Shown here: one piece after another, positions 45,250 through 53,777 of the stretch
How the letters are laid out: each line of letters opens with the position of its first letter
How positions within the stretch are numbered: position 1 is the stretch's first letter
From: Chloroflexota bacterium
GTDB lineage: Bacteria > Chloroflexota > Anaerolineae > Anaerolineales > Villigracilaceae
NCBI GenBank assembly: GCA_016235425.1
Contig: JACRLC010000015.1
Coordinates: 62,001-126,000 of the forward strand
Direction of reading: 5' to 3'
DNA: 64,000 bases
Made by a program: the position numbers and the translations under genes
The notes under the pieces: generated by a model
Told to the model about the DNA's origin: nothing
What the model saw: only the letters and a program-made list of their open reading frames with translations
The model's database searches: none

Positions 45250-45841
45250 TCTGGCCGTATGCACGTTATTATTGCCGTTTTTCCTGGTCGCAATGGCCGT
45301 CATCGCAATATTGATCGTGCTGGATTCCCCGGGTTCGCCGATTTTTATCCAGGAACGGATCGGGTTGGGAGGAAAACGATTTCGTGTTTATAAATTTCGC
45401 ACACTGGTACGCAGCCGCAGCGATAAGGCAGAACGCGATTATATGAAGGAATTCATATCGGGACGGGTAAAAATCGGCGACGGCGCTTTGCACAAGCCCA
45501 TTCCCAAAAATGATTTTACGCGGGTGGGCAGGTTTTTACGCAAATCGAGCCTGGATGAGTTGCCCCAGATTTTCAATGTGTTTAAAGGTGAAATGAGTCT
45601 GATCGGTCCCCGGCCAAATGTCCCATGGGAAGTGGAGTTTTATCAACTCTGGCACTATGAACGCCTGCATGCCCTGCCCGGCATCACCGGTATGGCGCAG
45701 GTAATGGGAAGAAGCAGTATCTCCTTCGATCAGATCGTTCGTTTCGATATTCAGTATGTGCGCTATCAAAGCATTCAGTTGGATTTGTGGATTGCATGGC
45801 GGACATTCAAGACCGTTTTTTCCGGCAGAGGGGCCGGTTGA
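45149..45841 (+). CDS. Initiating phosphoglycosyltransferase (bacterial sugar transferase)
   Basis: 230 residues, the small monotopic PglC/WcaJ-type catalytic domain. One N-terminal membrane helix ([20 protein letters not shown]), the FKFRT-like YKFRTLVRS, the catalytic [20 protein letters not shown] with the Asp-Glu dyad, and [12 protein letters not shown]. Moves a phospho-sugar to undecaprenyl phosphate, the first membrane step of this polysaccharide, possibly with the diacetamido sugar made upstream. ATG 45149 is inside the previous frame; no other in-frame start gives the full domain with its N-terminal helix. Confidence 0.93.
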   Translation: MTVSSSPQLLQRGLFSTRTREVQPRPLVFKRVTDLAVCTLLLPFFLVAMAVIAILIVLDSPGSPIFIQERIGLGGKRFRVYKFRTLVRSRSDKAERDYMKEFISGRVKIGDGALHKPIPKNDFTRVGRFLRKSSLDELPQIFNVFKGEMSLIGPRPNVPWEVEFYQLWHYERLHALPGITGMAQVMGRSSISFDQIVRFDIQYVRYQSIQLDLWIAWRTFKTVFSGRGAG

Positions 45842-45871
45842 TCGGAAATGCGGTAAAAGAAGAAGGCTCAA

Positions 45872-46945
45872 ATGATGATCAAAGATTATATTCGTTTGCT
45901 CGTGAAGCGGTGGTGGCTGCTGGCACTGGCGTTTATCGTTGTCTTTGCGAGCACCTACGTTTGGACGAGCAGGCAAACACCGGTGTACGAATCTCATGCC
46001 ACGTTCGTCATACGGCCCCGCTCAGGGACGGTTGTCAGCGATGATTTTATTAAAGCCCTGGATACGATCAGCAACCGTTCGGAGATCAACTCAACTTTTG
46101 CCGAAGTTTCCTCCAGCAAGTCCATCCGGGAACAGGCCATCAAAAAGATGAACCTGTCATCCGATCAGCGCAAAGGTCTGTCTGCGACAGGCAGCGTCAT
46201 CGCCGGGACAAATATCCTGGAGATCACCGCGCAAAGCCATGATCCTGTTATCGCTCGCGACTTTGCAGATGCAGTTGGGGCGGAGACGGTTGATTACGTC
46301 AAGAATCTTTACGATGTGTATCAATTGGAGGGTCTCGATTCTGCCAACACTCCCTCCAAACCCATCAAGCCCGACCTGGTTCTTAATTTAACACTGGGCG
46401 CTTTTCTGGGACTGGCATTGGGTGTGGCTTTGATATTCCTGTTGGAAGCCCTCAAACCCTCCTACAAGGAACTGGACACTTTTAATATCATTGACCGCGA
46501 GACGGGCGCGTACAACAAATCCTACCTGACGCACCGTCTCTTTCAGGAAATGGTGCGGACGCGGCGGACGAAATCGCCGCTCTCGCTGGGGCTTGTGAAA
46601 GTGAACTTCAACGGCGGCGGGCTTTCTGAACCTGAACAAGCCGAAGCCCTGCGAATGGTGAAAATCCTGACCGAGAAGTCCATCCGGGAAGAAGACATTT
46701 TGGTGCGCTTCAACGGTGTCACTTTTGCCATCCTGTTCCCCGACCTGCCCCTGGAATCTGCGCGAGACTCCCTGGAAAACGTGAGACAGGTCATTGGTTC
46801 GGTGGCGCATGATATGAACGGGGCAAATGGACATTCTCACATTGACAGTTATTCGAGTGTGGTCTCTTATACCGGGGGACGGGTGAGCCAGGAACGATTT
46901 GTGGAGCAGGCGCTCCAGGGACTTCAAAATATCAGCCCGCAATAA
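45872..46945 (+). CDS. Wzz-like chain-length protein fused to degenerate GGDEF domain
   Basis: 357 residues. Residues 1-205 are a Wzz domain: TM1 (LLALAFIVVFASTYVWTS), an extracytoplasmic part with YESHATFVIRPRSG, and TM2 (LVLNLTLGAFLGLALGVALI). In place of the usual BY-kinase, residues ~215-357 look like GGDEF: DRETGAYNKSYLTHRLF, VKVNFNGG at the metal site and EEDILVRFNGVTFAILFPD where GGDEF should read, then SYSSVVSYTGG. The active loop is NGVTF and the metal-site acids are gone, so no cyclase activity is expected; ligand or protein sensing is possible. Placed between the initiating enzyme and Wzx. Confidence 0.85.
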   Translation: MMIKDYIRLLVKRWWLLALAFIVVFASTYVWTSRQTPVYESHATFVIRPRSGTVVSDDFIKALDTISNRSEINSTFAEVSSSKSIREQAIKKMNLSSDQRKGLSATGSVIAGTNILEITAQSHDPVIARDFADAVGAETVDYVKNLYDVYQLEGLDSANTPSKPIKPDLVLNLTLGAFLGLALGVALIFLLEALKPSYKELDTFNIIDRETGAYNKSYLTHRLFQEMVRTRRTKSPLSLGLVKVNFNGGGLSEPEQAEALRMVKILTEKSIREEDILVRFNGVTFAILFPDLPLESARDSLENVRQVIGSVAHDMNGANGHSHIDSYSSVVSYTGGRVSQERFVEQALQGLQNISPQ

Positions 46946-46964
46946 GCCCGCAACCCGGATTGTC

Positions 46965-48533
46965 ATGGAAAAGCAACTCGACCCGAACCTGGCGCGTCTT
47001 GAACACGAGCCGACCTTTCGACATAACATGGCCGCTGTGGCGAAAGGGGGCGGCATCGTTTTTACCGGCAAGTTGTTTCTGGATGCGATTCGATTCGTGA
47101 CTGCATTTGCGCTGGCGCGCCTGCTTGGCGCGGACCAGTATGGAATGTACAGCCTCGCATTGAGCGCCTTGAACATTGCTGTGGGACTGTCCCTGCTTGG
47201 TTTGGACGCGGCGCTGATCCGTTTCATAGCGGTAATGATAGGGCGCAAGGACGATGAAGGCGTGTGGGGAACCATTCAAGTGGGTATGGGCATTGCATTG
47301 TCATTGAGTGTAGTGACGGGAACGGTCTTATTTGGATTTGCGTATCTTGCGGCTGAGAGACTTTTTCATAACGCCGCACTTGCGCCTCTTCTGCAATTGG
47401 CGGCAGTCTTCATTCCTGTGCTTGCAATGAGCGAAGTGCTTGCCAGTTCGTTGAAGGGTTTCAAGCGCATGGATTATCCGGTCATCGCACAATTCGTCTT
47501 TCAGCCGGTATTGCGGCTGATCCTCATTTTGATCCTTGCATTCACCGGTTTCGATGCGGTGCGGGCGATCATCACATTTGGGCTGGCTGACCTTGGCGCT
47601 TCGCTGATTTTGATCTCTTATTTGAACCGGGAATTTCGACTGAAACGCCCCATCAATACGGCCAGGCGGGATTTCAAAGGCCTGCTGGGATTCTCCCTGC
47701 CGGTTTGGATGTCTGGGATGATGGTTCAGTTCCAGAATAATCTTCAAGCCCTGGTGCTTGGCACGCTGAACACGGTCACTAGTGTGGGCATCTTTAGCAT
47801 TGCCAGCCAGATCACCAGTGTAAGCGGACATTTCACTTCGTCCATTAATACTTCTTCCAAGCCGATCGTTGCTCAATTGCATGACCGGAAAGACCTGAAG
47901 CAACTGGGCCAGCTTTACCAGACCGCCAACAAATGGGCTGTGATGGTGCAGTTGCCCATCTTCTTGTTGATGGTCATTTTCCCAGGTGCATTGCTCTCCA
48001 TTTTTGGGGATAGCTACACACAGGGTGCGACCGCGCTCATCATCCTCGCGGCCGCCGATTTGCTGAACGTGGGCACAGGCATGGGAGGCATCATCATTGA
48101 CATGACCGGCTATACCAAGCTCAAGCTGGTAAATTCCATCTTGAGGCTGGTGATCTATCTTGGCCTTGACCTGCTTCTCATCCCTCGCTGGGGATTGGTT
48201 GGGGCGGCGGTGGCAGTTCTGGCTGGGGAAGGAGCGGTCAATCTGTTGAGGCTGGTCGAAGTGTATGTTTTGTTCAAGCTGTTGCCTTTCAATCGAGGGT
48301 TTGTCAAACCGGTTGTAGCGGCGGTAATGGCCGCAAGCGGCGCATTGCTTTTGCGTGTGTGGATGTCCCTGGGGTCCGATTTGTTGAACGCCGTCCTTGG
48401 TGGAATTCTTCTGCTGTTGATCTACGCGGGTGTCACCTACATCCTGGGCTTTTCCCAGGAGGAAGCTTTCATGCTCGAAGGTGTGCGGAACCGCACGCGC
48501 AAGTTCATTGCCAAATTTACTGCGAGAACATGA
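46965..48533 (+). CDS. Wzx-type polysaccharide flippase
   Basis: 522 residues from ATG 46965 (MEKQLDPNLARLEHE). MOP-superfamily exporter with about 14 TM helices: GGGIVFTGKLFLDAIRFVT at TM1, LARLLGADQYGMYSLALS, and LGFSLPVWMSGMMVQFQNN in the middle. Flips the undecaprenyl-linked repeat unit to the outside for polymerisation by the Wzy/ligase-type protein at 53778. The upstream in-frame codon at 46899 would overlap the Wzz-GGDEF gene. Ends with an ATGA overlap with the first sulfotransferase. Confidence 0.93.
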   Translation: MEKQLDPNLARLEHEPTFRHNMAAVAKGGGIVFTGKLFLDAIRFVTAFALARLLGADQYGMYSLALSALNIAVGLSLLGLDAALIRFIAVMIGRKDDEGVWGTIQVGMGIALSLSVVTGTVLFGFAYLAAERLFHNAALAPLLQLAAVFIPVLAMSEVLASSLKGFKRMDYPVIAQFVFQPVLRLILILILAFTGFDAVRAIITFGLADLGASLILISYLNREFRLKRPINTARRDFKGLLGFSLPVWMSGMMVQFQNNLQALVLGTLNTVTSVGIFSIASQITSVSGHFTSSINTSSKPIVAQLHDRKDLKQLGQLYQTANKWAVMVQLPIFLLMVIFPGALLSIFGDSYTQGATALIILAAADLLNVGTGMGGIIIDMTGYTKLKLVNSILRLVIYLGLDLLLIPRWGLVGAAVAVLAGEGAVNLLRLVEVYVLFKLLPFNRGFVKPVVAAVMAASGALLLRVWMSLGSDLLNAVLGGILLLLIYAGVTYILGFSQEEAFMLEGVRNRTRKFIAKFTART

Positions 48534-49531
48534 TGCAATTCGACCCAAGCCCAATCTTTATCGGCGGACTCGACCGTTGCGGCAAAACGACCCTGCGCGC
48601 TTTCCTCGTCTCGCATCCCAACATCTCCATTCCTGCCGTAGGATCGAACATGTGGACGTATTTCTACGGTCAGTTTGGCGATCTGGGCAACCCCGAAAAT
48701 TTCGAACGCTGCCTCACTGCCATGTTGCGCTATAAGCACGTTCGTTTTCTCAAACCGGATGCGGACCAAATCCGCCGTGAGTTTTGGCGCGGCCCTCTCA
48801 CGTATGGACGCTTGTTTGCGCTCTTTCACCAGCAGCATGCCATGCGGGAAGGCAAACCCCGCTGGGGGGAACAAACCGGTTTGATCGAACGCTACGTGGA
48901 CGTGATATTCAAGGCCTACCCGGAAGCGCGCGTGCTTCACATGATCCGCGACCCGCGCGACCGTTACGCTGCCTCCCTCAAGCTTTGGCCGAATGGCAGG
49001 GGCAGGGCGGGTGGAGCCGCTGCGCGTTGGTTGTACACAACGGCGCTCGCCCGGCGCAACCTGAAGAAATATGCAGGCCGCTACCAGGTCATCCGCTTTG
49101 AGGCCCTCGTGCGCGAACCCGAAGCAACGCTGCAGGGCATAAGCCAATTCATAGGCGAAGAGTATTTTTCGCAGATGCTTTCCATGCCTGGCGCGCCCGA
49201 GCACCGTGCCAAGCTCCTGCATGGAACCGACGCCGACGCGGGGGACTCGCCCCTGTCCGATGCGCATATTGGCCTCTATCTTCAAAGCCTTTCAAAACAG
49301 GAGCTTGCCTTTATTCAGGATATTTCCAAATCCAGCCTGCGCGATTTTGGATACATCGTTGAGCCGATTCGTTTTACACCATCGGAGGCGCTCACTTACT
49401 CCGCGATCCACTGGCCGTCCAACCTGGTGCGAATGGCGGCCTGGCTTGGCATTGAGTACATCCAGCATAATTATCCCGAAAAATTTGGGCGCAGACCTGC
49501 CGCTCACATGCTCATCAAAGACGCCGCCTGA
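48530..49531 (+). CDS. Sulfotransferase family protein, array copy 1
   Basis: 333 residues from ATG 48530. 5'-phosphosulfate loop variant FIGGLDRCGKTTLRAFLVSH, shared RWGEQTGLIERYVDVIF block and 3'-phosphate-binding LHMIRDPRDRYAAS. Would transfer sulfate from PAPS to a sugar hydroxyl of the lipid-linked unit. Paralogous to the next three genes and to 61177-62181, with collinear motifs throughout (NMWTYFYGQFGDLGNPENFERCL). GKT instead of GTT in the loop is shared by copies 1-3. No signal peptide, so cytoplasmic. Confidence 0.88.
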   Translation: MMQFDPSPIFIGGLDRCGKTTLRAFLVSHPNISIPAVGSNMWTYFYGQFGDLGNPENFERCLTAMLRYKHVRFLKPDADQIRREFWRGPLTYGRLFALFHQQHAMREGKPRWGEQTGLIERYVDVIFKAYPEARVLHMIRDPRDRYAASLKLWPNGRGRAGGAAARWLYTTALARRNLKKYAGRYQVIRFEALVREPEATLQGISQFIGEEYFSQMLSMPGAPEHRAKLLHGTDADAGDSPLSDAHIGLYLQSLSKQELAFIQDISKSSLRDFGYIVEPIRFTPSEALTYSAIHWPSNLVRMAAWLGIEYIQHNYPEKFGRRPAAHMLIKDAA

Positions 49532-49537
49532 TTTCAC

Positions 49538-50464
49538 ATGAGAAACCCTGTTTTTATTGGAGGGCTTGAACGGTCCGGCAAAACTTACATGCGTATGATG
49601 CTCGCCGCGCATCCGAACATGGCTTTTTCACATCGCACCAGCTTGTGGACTTTCCACTACAACCGCTATGGCGATTTGAATAAAGCGGACAACCTTGAGC
49701 GTTGTCTGACCGAAATGATGCGCTCCAAACATATCCGCGTGCTCTTCCCGGACTTTGCCCGCATCAAACGGGACCTTGGGACTGCTCCCGTTACCTATGC
49801 AGATCTCTTCGCCCTGATCCATGAGCACTACGCCGAACAGCTTGGCAAACCGCGTTGGGGCGACCAGACCGAATTCATCGAACGCTTCGCGGAAGAGATT
49901 TTCTCAGCCTATCCCGGTGCCAGGATCATTCATATGCTCCGCGACCCGCGTGACCGTTACGAGGCCACGTTGCATAAGCCGCATCGCCGGGGCGGGCTTG
50001 GCGTTGCGATTGCCCGTTGGCGTACTTCGGCGGCGCTGGCGCAAAAAAACCAGCGTGATTATCCCGGACGTTACAAGGTCATCCGCTACGAAACAATGGT
50101 CATGGACCCGGAAGCCACCCTCCGCGATGTATGCGTTTTTTTGGATGAAATCTTCCACCCGGAAATGTTGCAATTGAAAGGCGAGTCCCGTTTTTCGGGG
50201 CGCGCTGTAGACGAAGAGGGCGGCATGACCGGCCCTCTTTCAACTGAATATATTGGCCGTTTCAAGAATGGACTTTCCTCCCGCGCGATCACTTTTGCCC
50301 AGAAACATGCAGGAGATTTGATGCCCAGCTATGGTTACCCGTTGACGCCGGTCCGGTTTTCGTGGCAGGAACGCCTGCGGTTCCTCCTGTTGGACGATAT
50401 TTTTCAGTCTCTTCACATGGCTGGCTGGCGCTTGCTCTCGGCTTTGGGAAAAAATGGAACATAG
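49538..50464 (+). CDS. Sulfotransferase family protein, array copy 2
   Basis: 308 residues. Loop FIGGLERSGKTYMRMMLAAH, RWGDQTEFIERFAEEIF and IHMLRDPRDRYEAT. Lacks some of the C-terminal residues of copy 1. Start 6 bases after the copy 1 stop. Presumed to act on a different hydroxyl from its paralogues; substrate unknown. Confidence 0.87.
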   Translation: MRNPVFIGGLERSGKTYMRMMLAAHPNMAFSHRTSLWTFHYNRYGDLNKADNLERCLTEMMRSKHIRVLFPDFARIKRDLGTAPVTYADLFALIHEHYAEQLGKPRWGDQTEFIERFAEEIFSAYPGARIIHMLRDPRDRYEATLHKPHRRGGLGVAIARWRTSAALAQKNQRDYPGRYKVIRYETMVMDPEATLRDVCVFLDEIFHPEMLQLKGESRFSGRAVDEEGGMTGPLSTEYIGRFKNGLSSRAITFAQKHAGDLMPSYGYPLTPVRFSWQERLRFLLLDDIFQSLHMAGWRLLSALGKNGT

Positions 50465-51347
50465 ACCGATATTCATTGGAGGCTTGAGCTTTACCGGCAA
50501 AACGCAATTGCGCCTGATGCTCTCGGCGCATCCCAATATTTTCATCGCCCGCCGAACTCACATGTGGGACCGCTTCTACAATCGCTATGGCGGGTTGACT
50601 GAATCGGAAAACTTTGAGCGCTGTCTGCATGACCTGGTATCTGCCAAACATATTCAATCGCTTCACATTGATGTTGAGCGTGTCCGCAATGAATTCAAGA
50701 ACGGAACGGTCAGCTACGAAAAATTATTTGCCGCCATCCTTTCGCAGTCTGCACATCACGAAGGGAAAACCCGCTGGGGCGACCAGTTGGGATTCATCGA
50801 GCATTATGCCGACGCGATCTTCGCGGCATATCCGTCAGCGAGGATGATCCACATGGTGCGCGACCCAGGCGCGAGGTCCGGTGAGAGCGCTTTTGTCTCC
50901 TCCCGCAGGGCCGGGCGGATCGGCTGGGAGACTGCCTGGTGGCTGAGTTCAGCCCGTTTGGCGGGTCGTCATCAAAAACGTTATGCAGGCCGTTATCTGG
51001 TCCTTCGGTATGAGCGTTTGTTTGCCAGTCCCGAACCGGCCTTGCGTGAAATCTGTTCCTTTCTCGACGAGACCTTTTATCCCGAAATGCTGACGCACGG
51101 TGAGATCAACTCGCACGCGGCCGGTATCCAGCTTCCACTGCCGGAGCGCGACCTGCTTTTTATCCGTTCCTGCGCCCGGAAGGTGATGGGTAAGTTTGGG
51201 TATGCCTATGACGGTTTGCGGCTTTCATGGAAGGACCGGGTTTTGTATTCACTTGGCTGGCCTGTGAACCTGGCGGCTTTACTTGCCGGTACGCTCGGAG
51301 CGGGACTTGGCCGGCGCGAGTTGTTTCAAAGGGAGTTGGCCTCATGA
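50454..51347 (+). CDS. Sulfotransferase family protein, array copy 3 (divergent)
   Basis: 297 residues, overlapping copy 2 by 11 bases. Loop FIGGLSFTGKTQLRLMLSAH; RWGDQLGFIEHYADAIF is conserved. The 3'-phosphate motif reads MIHMVRDPGARSGES instead of RDPRDRY, and the basic region after it is altered; it is also the shortest copy, with a gap of ~30 residues before the C-terminus. This copy may be drifting or have changed donor use. Confidence 0.8.
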   Translation: MEHRPIFIGGLSFTGKTQLRLMLSAHPNIFIARRTHMWDRFYNRYGGLTESENFERCLHDLVSAKHIQSLHIDVERVRNEFKNGTVSYEKLFAAILSQSAHHEGKTRWGDQLGFIEHYADAIFAAYPSARMIHMVRDPGARSGESAFVSSRRAGRIGWETAWWLSSARLAGRHQKRYAGRYLVLRYERLFASPEPALREICSFLDETFYPEMLTHGEINSHAAGIQLPLPERDLLFIRSCARKVMGKFGYAYDGLRLSWKDRVLYSLGWPVNLAALLAGTLGAGLGRRELFQRELAS

Positions 51348-52342
51348 ACAATGGCCCCATTTTCATCGCAGGATTGGAACGAAGCGGCACCAGCCTGATC
51401 TATGCCCTGCTGGCTTCACACCCCAACATTGCCATGACGCGGCGCACCAATTTGTGGACTTATTTTTACAACCAGTACGGTGACTTGCGCGAACCCGAAA
51501 AATTTGAGCGTTGTCTCAGGGATATGCTTCGTTACAAGCGCCTGCTCCCGATCCATCTCGACGCGGAGAGATTGCGGCGTGATTTCAAACAGGGAGACAA
51601 AACTTATCCGCGCTTGTTCGCGTTGATCGAGGAGCAGTTTGCGCGCAGGCTGGGCAGGCCGCGCTGGGGCGATAAGTCGTTGAACACCGAACGATATGCC
51701 GATCTCATTTTTGAAGCCTATCCCAACGCGCGCATCCTGCACATGATGCGCGACCCGCGTGATCGCTATGCTTCGGCGGTTGCTCGCTGGAAAGTGAGCC
51801 GGGGTGGTTCGGGGGCGGGCAGTGCCGTGTGGCTGTCTTCGCTCAAGCTGGCCATGTGCCACCGTGAGCGTTACCCGGACCGATACAAGATCGTCCGCTA
51901 CGAGACGCTTGCCAGCCGTCCCGAAGAGACCTTGCGCGATATTTGCGATTTCATCGGCGAAGAATACACGCCGTTGATGCTTTCGATGAAGGGGGCGGAG
52001 CAATTTCGTGACGAGGGTGGGAATAGTTCCTACGAGCAATATGAACCAGGTCATATTTCCACGCGTTCGATTGGGCGTTTCCGGCAGGTGCTGTCCCCGC
52101 GCCAGATCGCGTTCATGCAGATGGTCTGCCGCGGCGGAATGTCTGTGTTCGAATATGAAGCAGACCGCGTGAGGCTTTCCATGCCGGAGAGCCTGCTCTT
52201 CTTGTTTTTTGATATTCCGGTCAATTATGTGTCGATGCTGGCGTGGTCTGTGCGCGAGGCTTTTCTGAATCGCGTTGGGCGGCCTCTTCCGTCGTATCGG
52301 ATTGTCAATGATGCGGAGCAGGTTCGTGCAGGCGCTTCCTAG
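51344..52342 (+). CDS. Sulfotransferase family protein, array copy 4
   Basis: 332 residues from ATG 51344 (ATGA overlap with copy 3). Loop FIAGLERSGTSLIYALLASH, RWGDKSLNTERYADLIF and LHMMRDPRDRYASA; closest to 61177-62181 in the whole window (SMKGAEQFRDEGGNSSYE vs SGAMDHRDGGGNSSFG). Its TAG stop (52340-52342) is formed at the CTAG target of the IS630-family element, and the original stop beyond the insertion would also have been TAG, so the product is unchanged. Confidence 0.88.
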   Translation: MNNGPIFIAGLERSGTSLIYALLASHPNIAMTRRTNLWTYFYNQYGDLREPEKFERCLRDMLRYKRLLPIHLDAERLRRDFKQGDKTYPRLFALIEEQFARRLGRPRWGDKSLNTERYADLIFEAYPNARILHMMRDPRDRYASAVARWKVSRGGSGAGSAVWLSSLKLAMCHRERYPDRYKIVRYETLASRPEETLRDICDFIGEEYTPLMLSMKGAEQFRDEGGNSSYEQYEPGHISTRSIGRFRQVLSPRQIAFMQMVCRGGMSVFEYEADRVRLSMPESLLFLFFDIPVNYVSMLAWSVREAFLNRVGRPLPSYRIVNDAEQVRAGAS

Positions 52343-53583
52343 TGGAGTGTTCGATAAGTAATTTAACATAGTCAGGATAATTTCTTTTGTGCCCAATCAT
52401 GCAGATCGCGTCGTGTCCAAGACCAATTGATCGGTTGAGCCCAAAGGCGGTTATATTCCGGCGTGCTGCAATAGAGATGTTCAATCAAGTGTTGGCGACT
52501 GGTCCAGTTGCCTCGTTGCAAATAACGTGCCGAGAAACTACGCAGCAAGAGTTCAGCTTGATTCAGCCAGGAGGCGTGGACCGGCGTGAATAAGATACGT
52601 AGCCAGGGTCCATAATATGAGCGCAGAAAAGACAAAGTGTTGTTGGAGATGTGGCTGGGACCGCCATCCCAAATGAGATGAATGCGTTTGTAGGAGTAAA
52701 AAGGTTGTAGCAACTTGGGCAAGGCTTGGCAGAGATGGGCACTATCGTTTTTGTCCAAACAGCAACTTCGCATGTGTCCATTGTAGATGTTGAGTAAGAC
52801 CAAAAAATTGACAATGCCGTGCCGTTCATACTCAAACTCCTGCCGCTCGATTTGTCCGGGGCGCATCGGTTGAGTAGGATGAGTGCGTTGCAAGGCCTGG
52901 ATATTCGGCTTCTCATCCAACGCCAGAGCGATTTCGCCCTGCGCCTTGAGTGCTTCGCTCCTTTCATATAACCACAAAATGCGACCTGCCCGTTGGAGAA
53001 ACTCGGCGTCCAGGGTTGGCGTAATCCAGTAGCGGCTGCGATGAGGTTGTAAGTCTGCATCGCGTAAGATCAGGGATACCGTCGAATGAGCAATGTGCGA
53101 TACCAAGCCACGCTGCACAGCCATCTCTGCCAAACTGCGGGTCGACCAATGGGTCATCGCCAAGCCCAGACCAGCAGGTTCGCAACACGCAAGTTGTTCA
53201 ATACCCACCCGTTGCGAGGCCGAGACTTCACGCGGACGACCCGAGCGAGGCGCATCATAAATGGCTTTCAAGCCAATGGCTTCATAGCGACGACACAGAT
53301 ACCAGATCGCAATGCGTGTCATTTCAACTTGCTGGCATAAATCATTGACCAATGTCCCAGAGTCTTTCATCGCCAGCAGGACTCGCCCACGCCGAGCCAC
53401 CCGTTGCTCGGTTCGGCCATCACCAAGCAATCGCTCGATTTCGCACTGATCGCTTCGGGTCAATGTTATGCCCTTCGGTTTACGTCTTCTCACATGAAAC
53501 TCCTCAAAAGAATTTAGGTGAGAAGTATAGGGCTTGTTAAGGTGCCACGACTATGTTAAATTACTTTTCAAACGCACCACTAG
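52340..53583 (-). mobile_element. IS630-family insertion sequence (52342-53581) with TA duplication
   Basis: 1,240 bp. Terminal inverted repeats of 32 bp match at 28 positions, starting GTGG (52342) and ending CCAC (53581). It is flanked by TA (52340-52341 and 53582-53583) inside CTAG, the known IS630 target. One transposase gene fills it. The insertion lies exactly at the stop codon of the fourth sulfotransferase and abuts another inserted repeat. Confidence 0.88.
52372..53493 (-). CDS. IS630-family DDE transposase
   Basis: 373 residues from GTG 53493, with AGGAG upstream. N-terminal helix-turn-helix part (TRIAIWYLCRRYEAIGLKAIY) and the Tc1/mariner-like DDE domain: ALALDEKPNIQAL (first Asp), LIWDGGPSHISNN (second Asp) and HASWLNQAELLLRSF (Glu). 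Full length with no frameshift, so the element may still be active. Transcribed against the exopolysaccharide operon. Confidence 0.93.
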   Translation of the reverse strand: MRRRKPKGITLTRSDQCEIERLLGDGRTEQRVARRGRVLLAMKDSGTLVNDLCQQVEMTRIAIWYLCRRYEAIGLKAIYDAPRSGRPREVSASQRVGIEQLACCEPAGLGLAMTHWSTRSLAEMAVQRGLVSHIAHSTVSLILRDADLQPHRSRYWITPTLDAEFLQRAGRILWLYERSEALKAQGEIALALDEKPNIQALQRTHPTQPMRPGQIERQEFEYERHGIVNFLVLLNIYNGHMRSCCLDKNDSAHLCQALPKLLQPFYSYKRIHLIWDGGPSHISNNTLSFLRSYYGPWLRILFTPVHASWLNQAELLLRSFSARYLQRGNWTSRQHLIEHLYCSTPEYNRLWAQPINWSWTRRDLHDWAQKKLS

Positions 53584-53732
53584 CAGGTTGTCGGAGAGCA
53601 GTGCATCGCCAGAAAAAAGCCAGTTTGAACCGCAAAGAGCGCAAAGAACGCGAAGTTTTAAAGGTTTTCTTGGCGTTCTTAGCGGGCTTCGCGGTAAAAA
53701 ATGTCCATCGCTGGGGTTTTCCGACAAGCTGC
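53584..53732. mobile_element. MITE-like palindromic element with TA duplication
   Basis: 149 bp. Ends GCAGGTTGTCGG and, reversed, GCAGCTTGTCGG match at 11 of 12 positions; the element is flanked by TA in CTAG on both sides (53582-53583 and 53733-53734). The interior has the mirror sequences CCGCAAAGAGCGCAAAGAAC and GCGTTCTTAGCGGGCTTCGC, a repeat type common in environmental genomes. Probably mobilised by an IS630/mariner-type transposase. It was there before the adjacent IS, which used its left CTAG. Confidence 0.68.
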
Positions 53733-53745
53733 TAGCATCGTCCAG

Positions 53746-53762
53746 GTGCAGTTGTACTGCAC
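53746..53762. promoter_or_regulatory. Short perfect palindrome upstream of the ligase/polymerase gene
   Basis: GTGCAGT-TGT-ACTGCAC, 7-bp arms, 16 bases before ATG 53778. Operator or hairpin; it could give the genes downstream of the IS their own control. Confidence 0.3.
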
Positions 53763-53777
53763 TCTGAACGCAAATGA

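Noticed and set aside
47328..48554. 408-codon open frame antisense to the Wzx flippase
   Set aside because: Gln/His-rich, no ribosome site or domain; the sense frame is a clear flippase.
48437..52396. Long antisense open frames across the sulfotransferase array
   Set aside because: They recur at the same place in each paralogue because the sense codons are conserved; no recognisable product.
53534..53767. Small frames in and around the palindromic element next to the IS
   Set aside because: They follow the repeat sequence and have no independent support.
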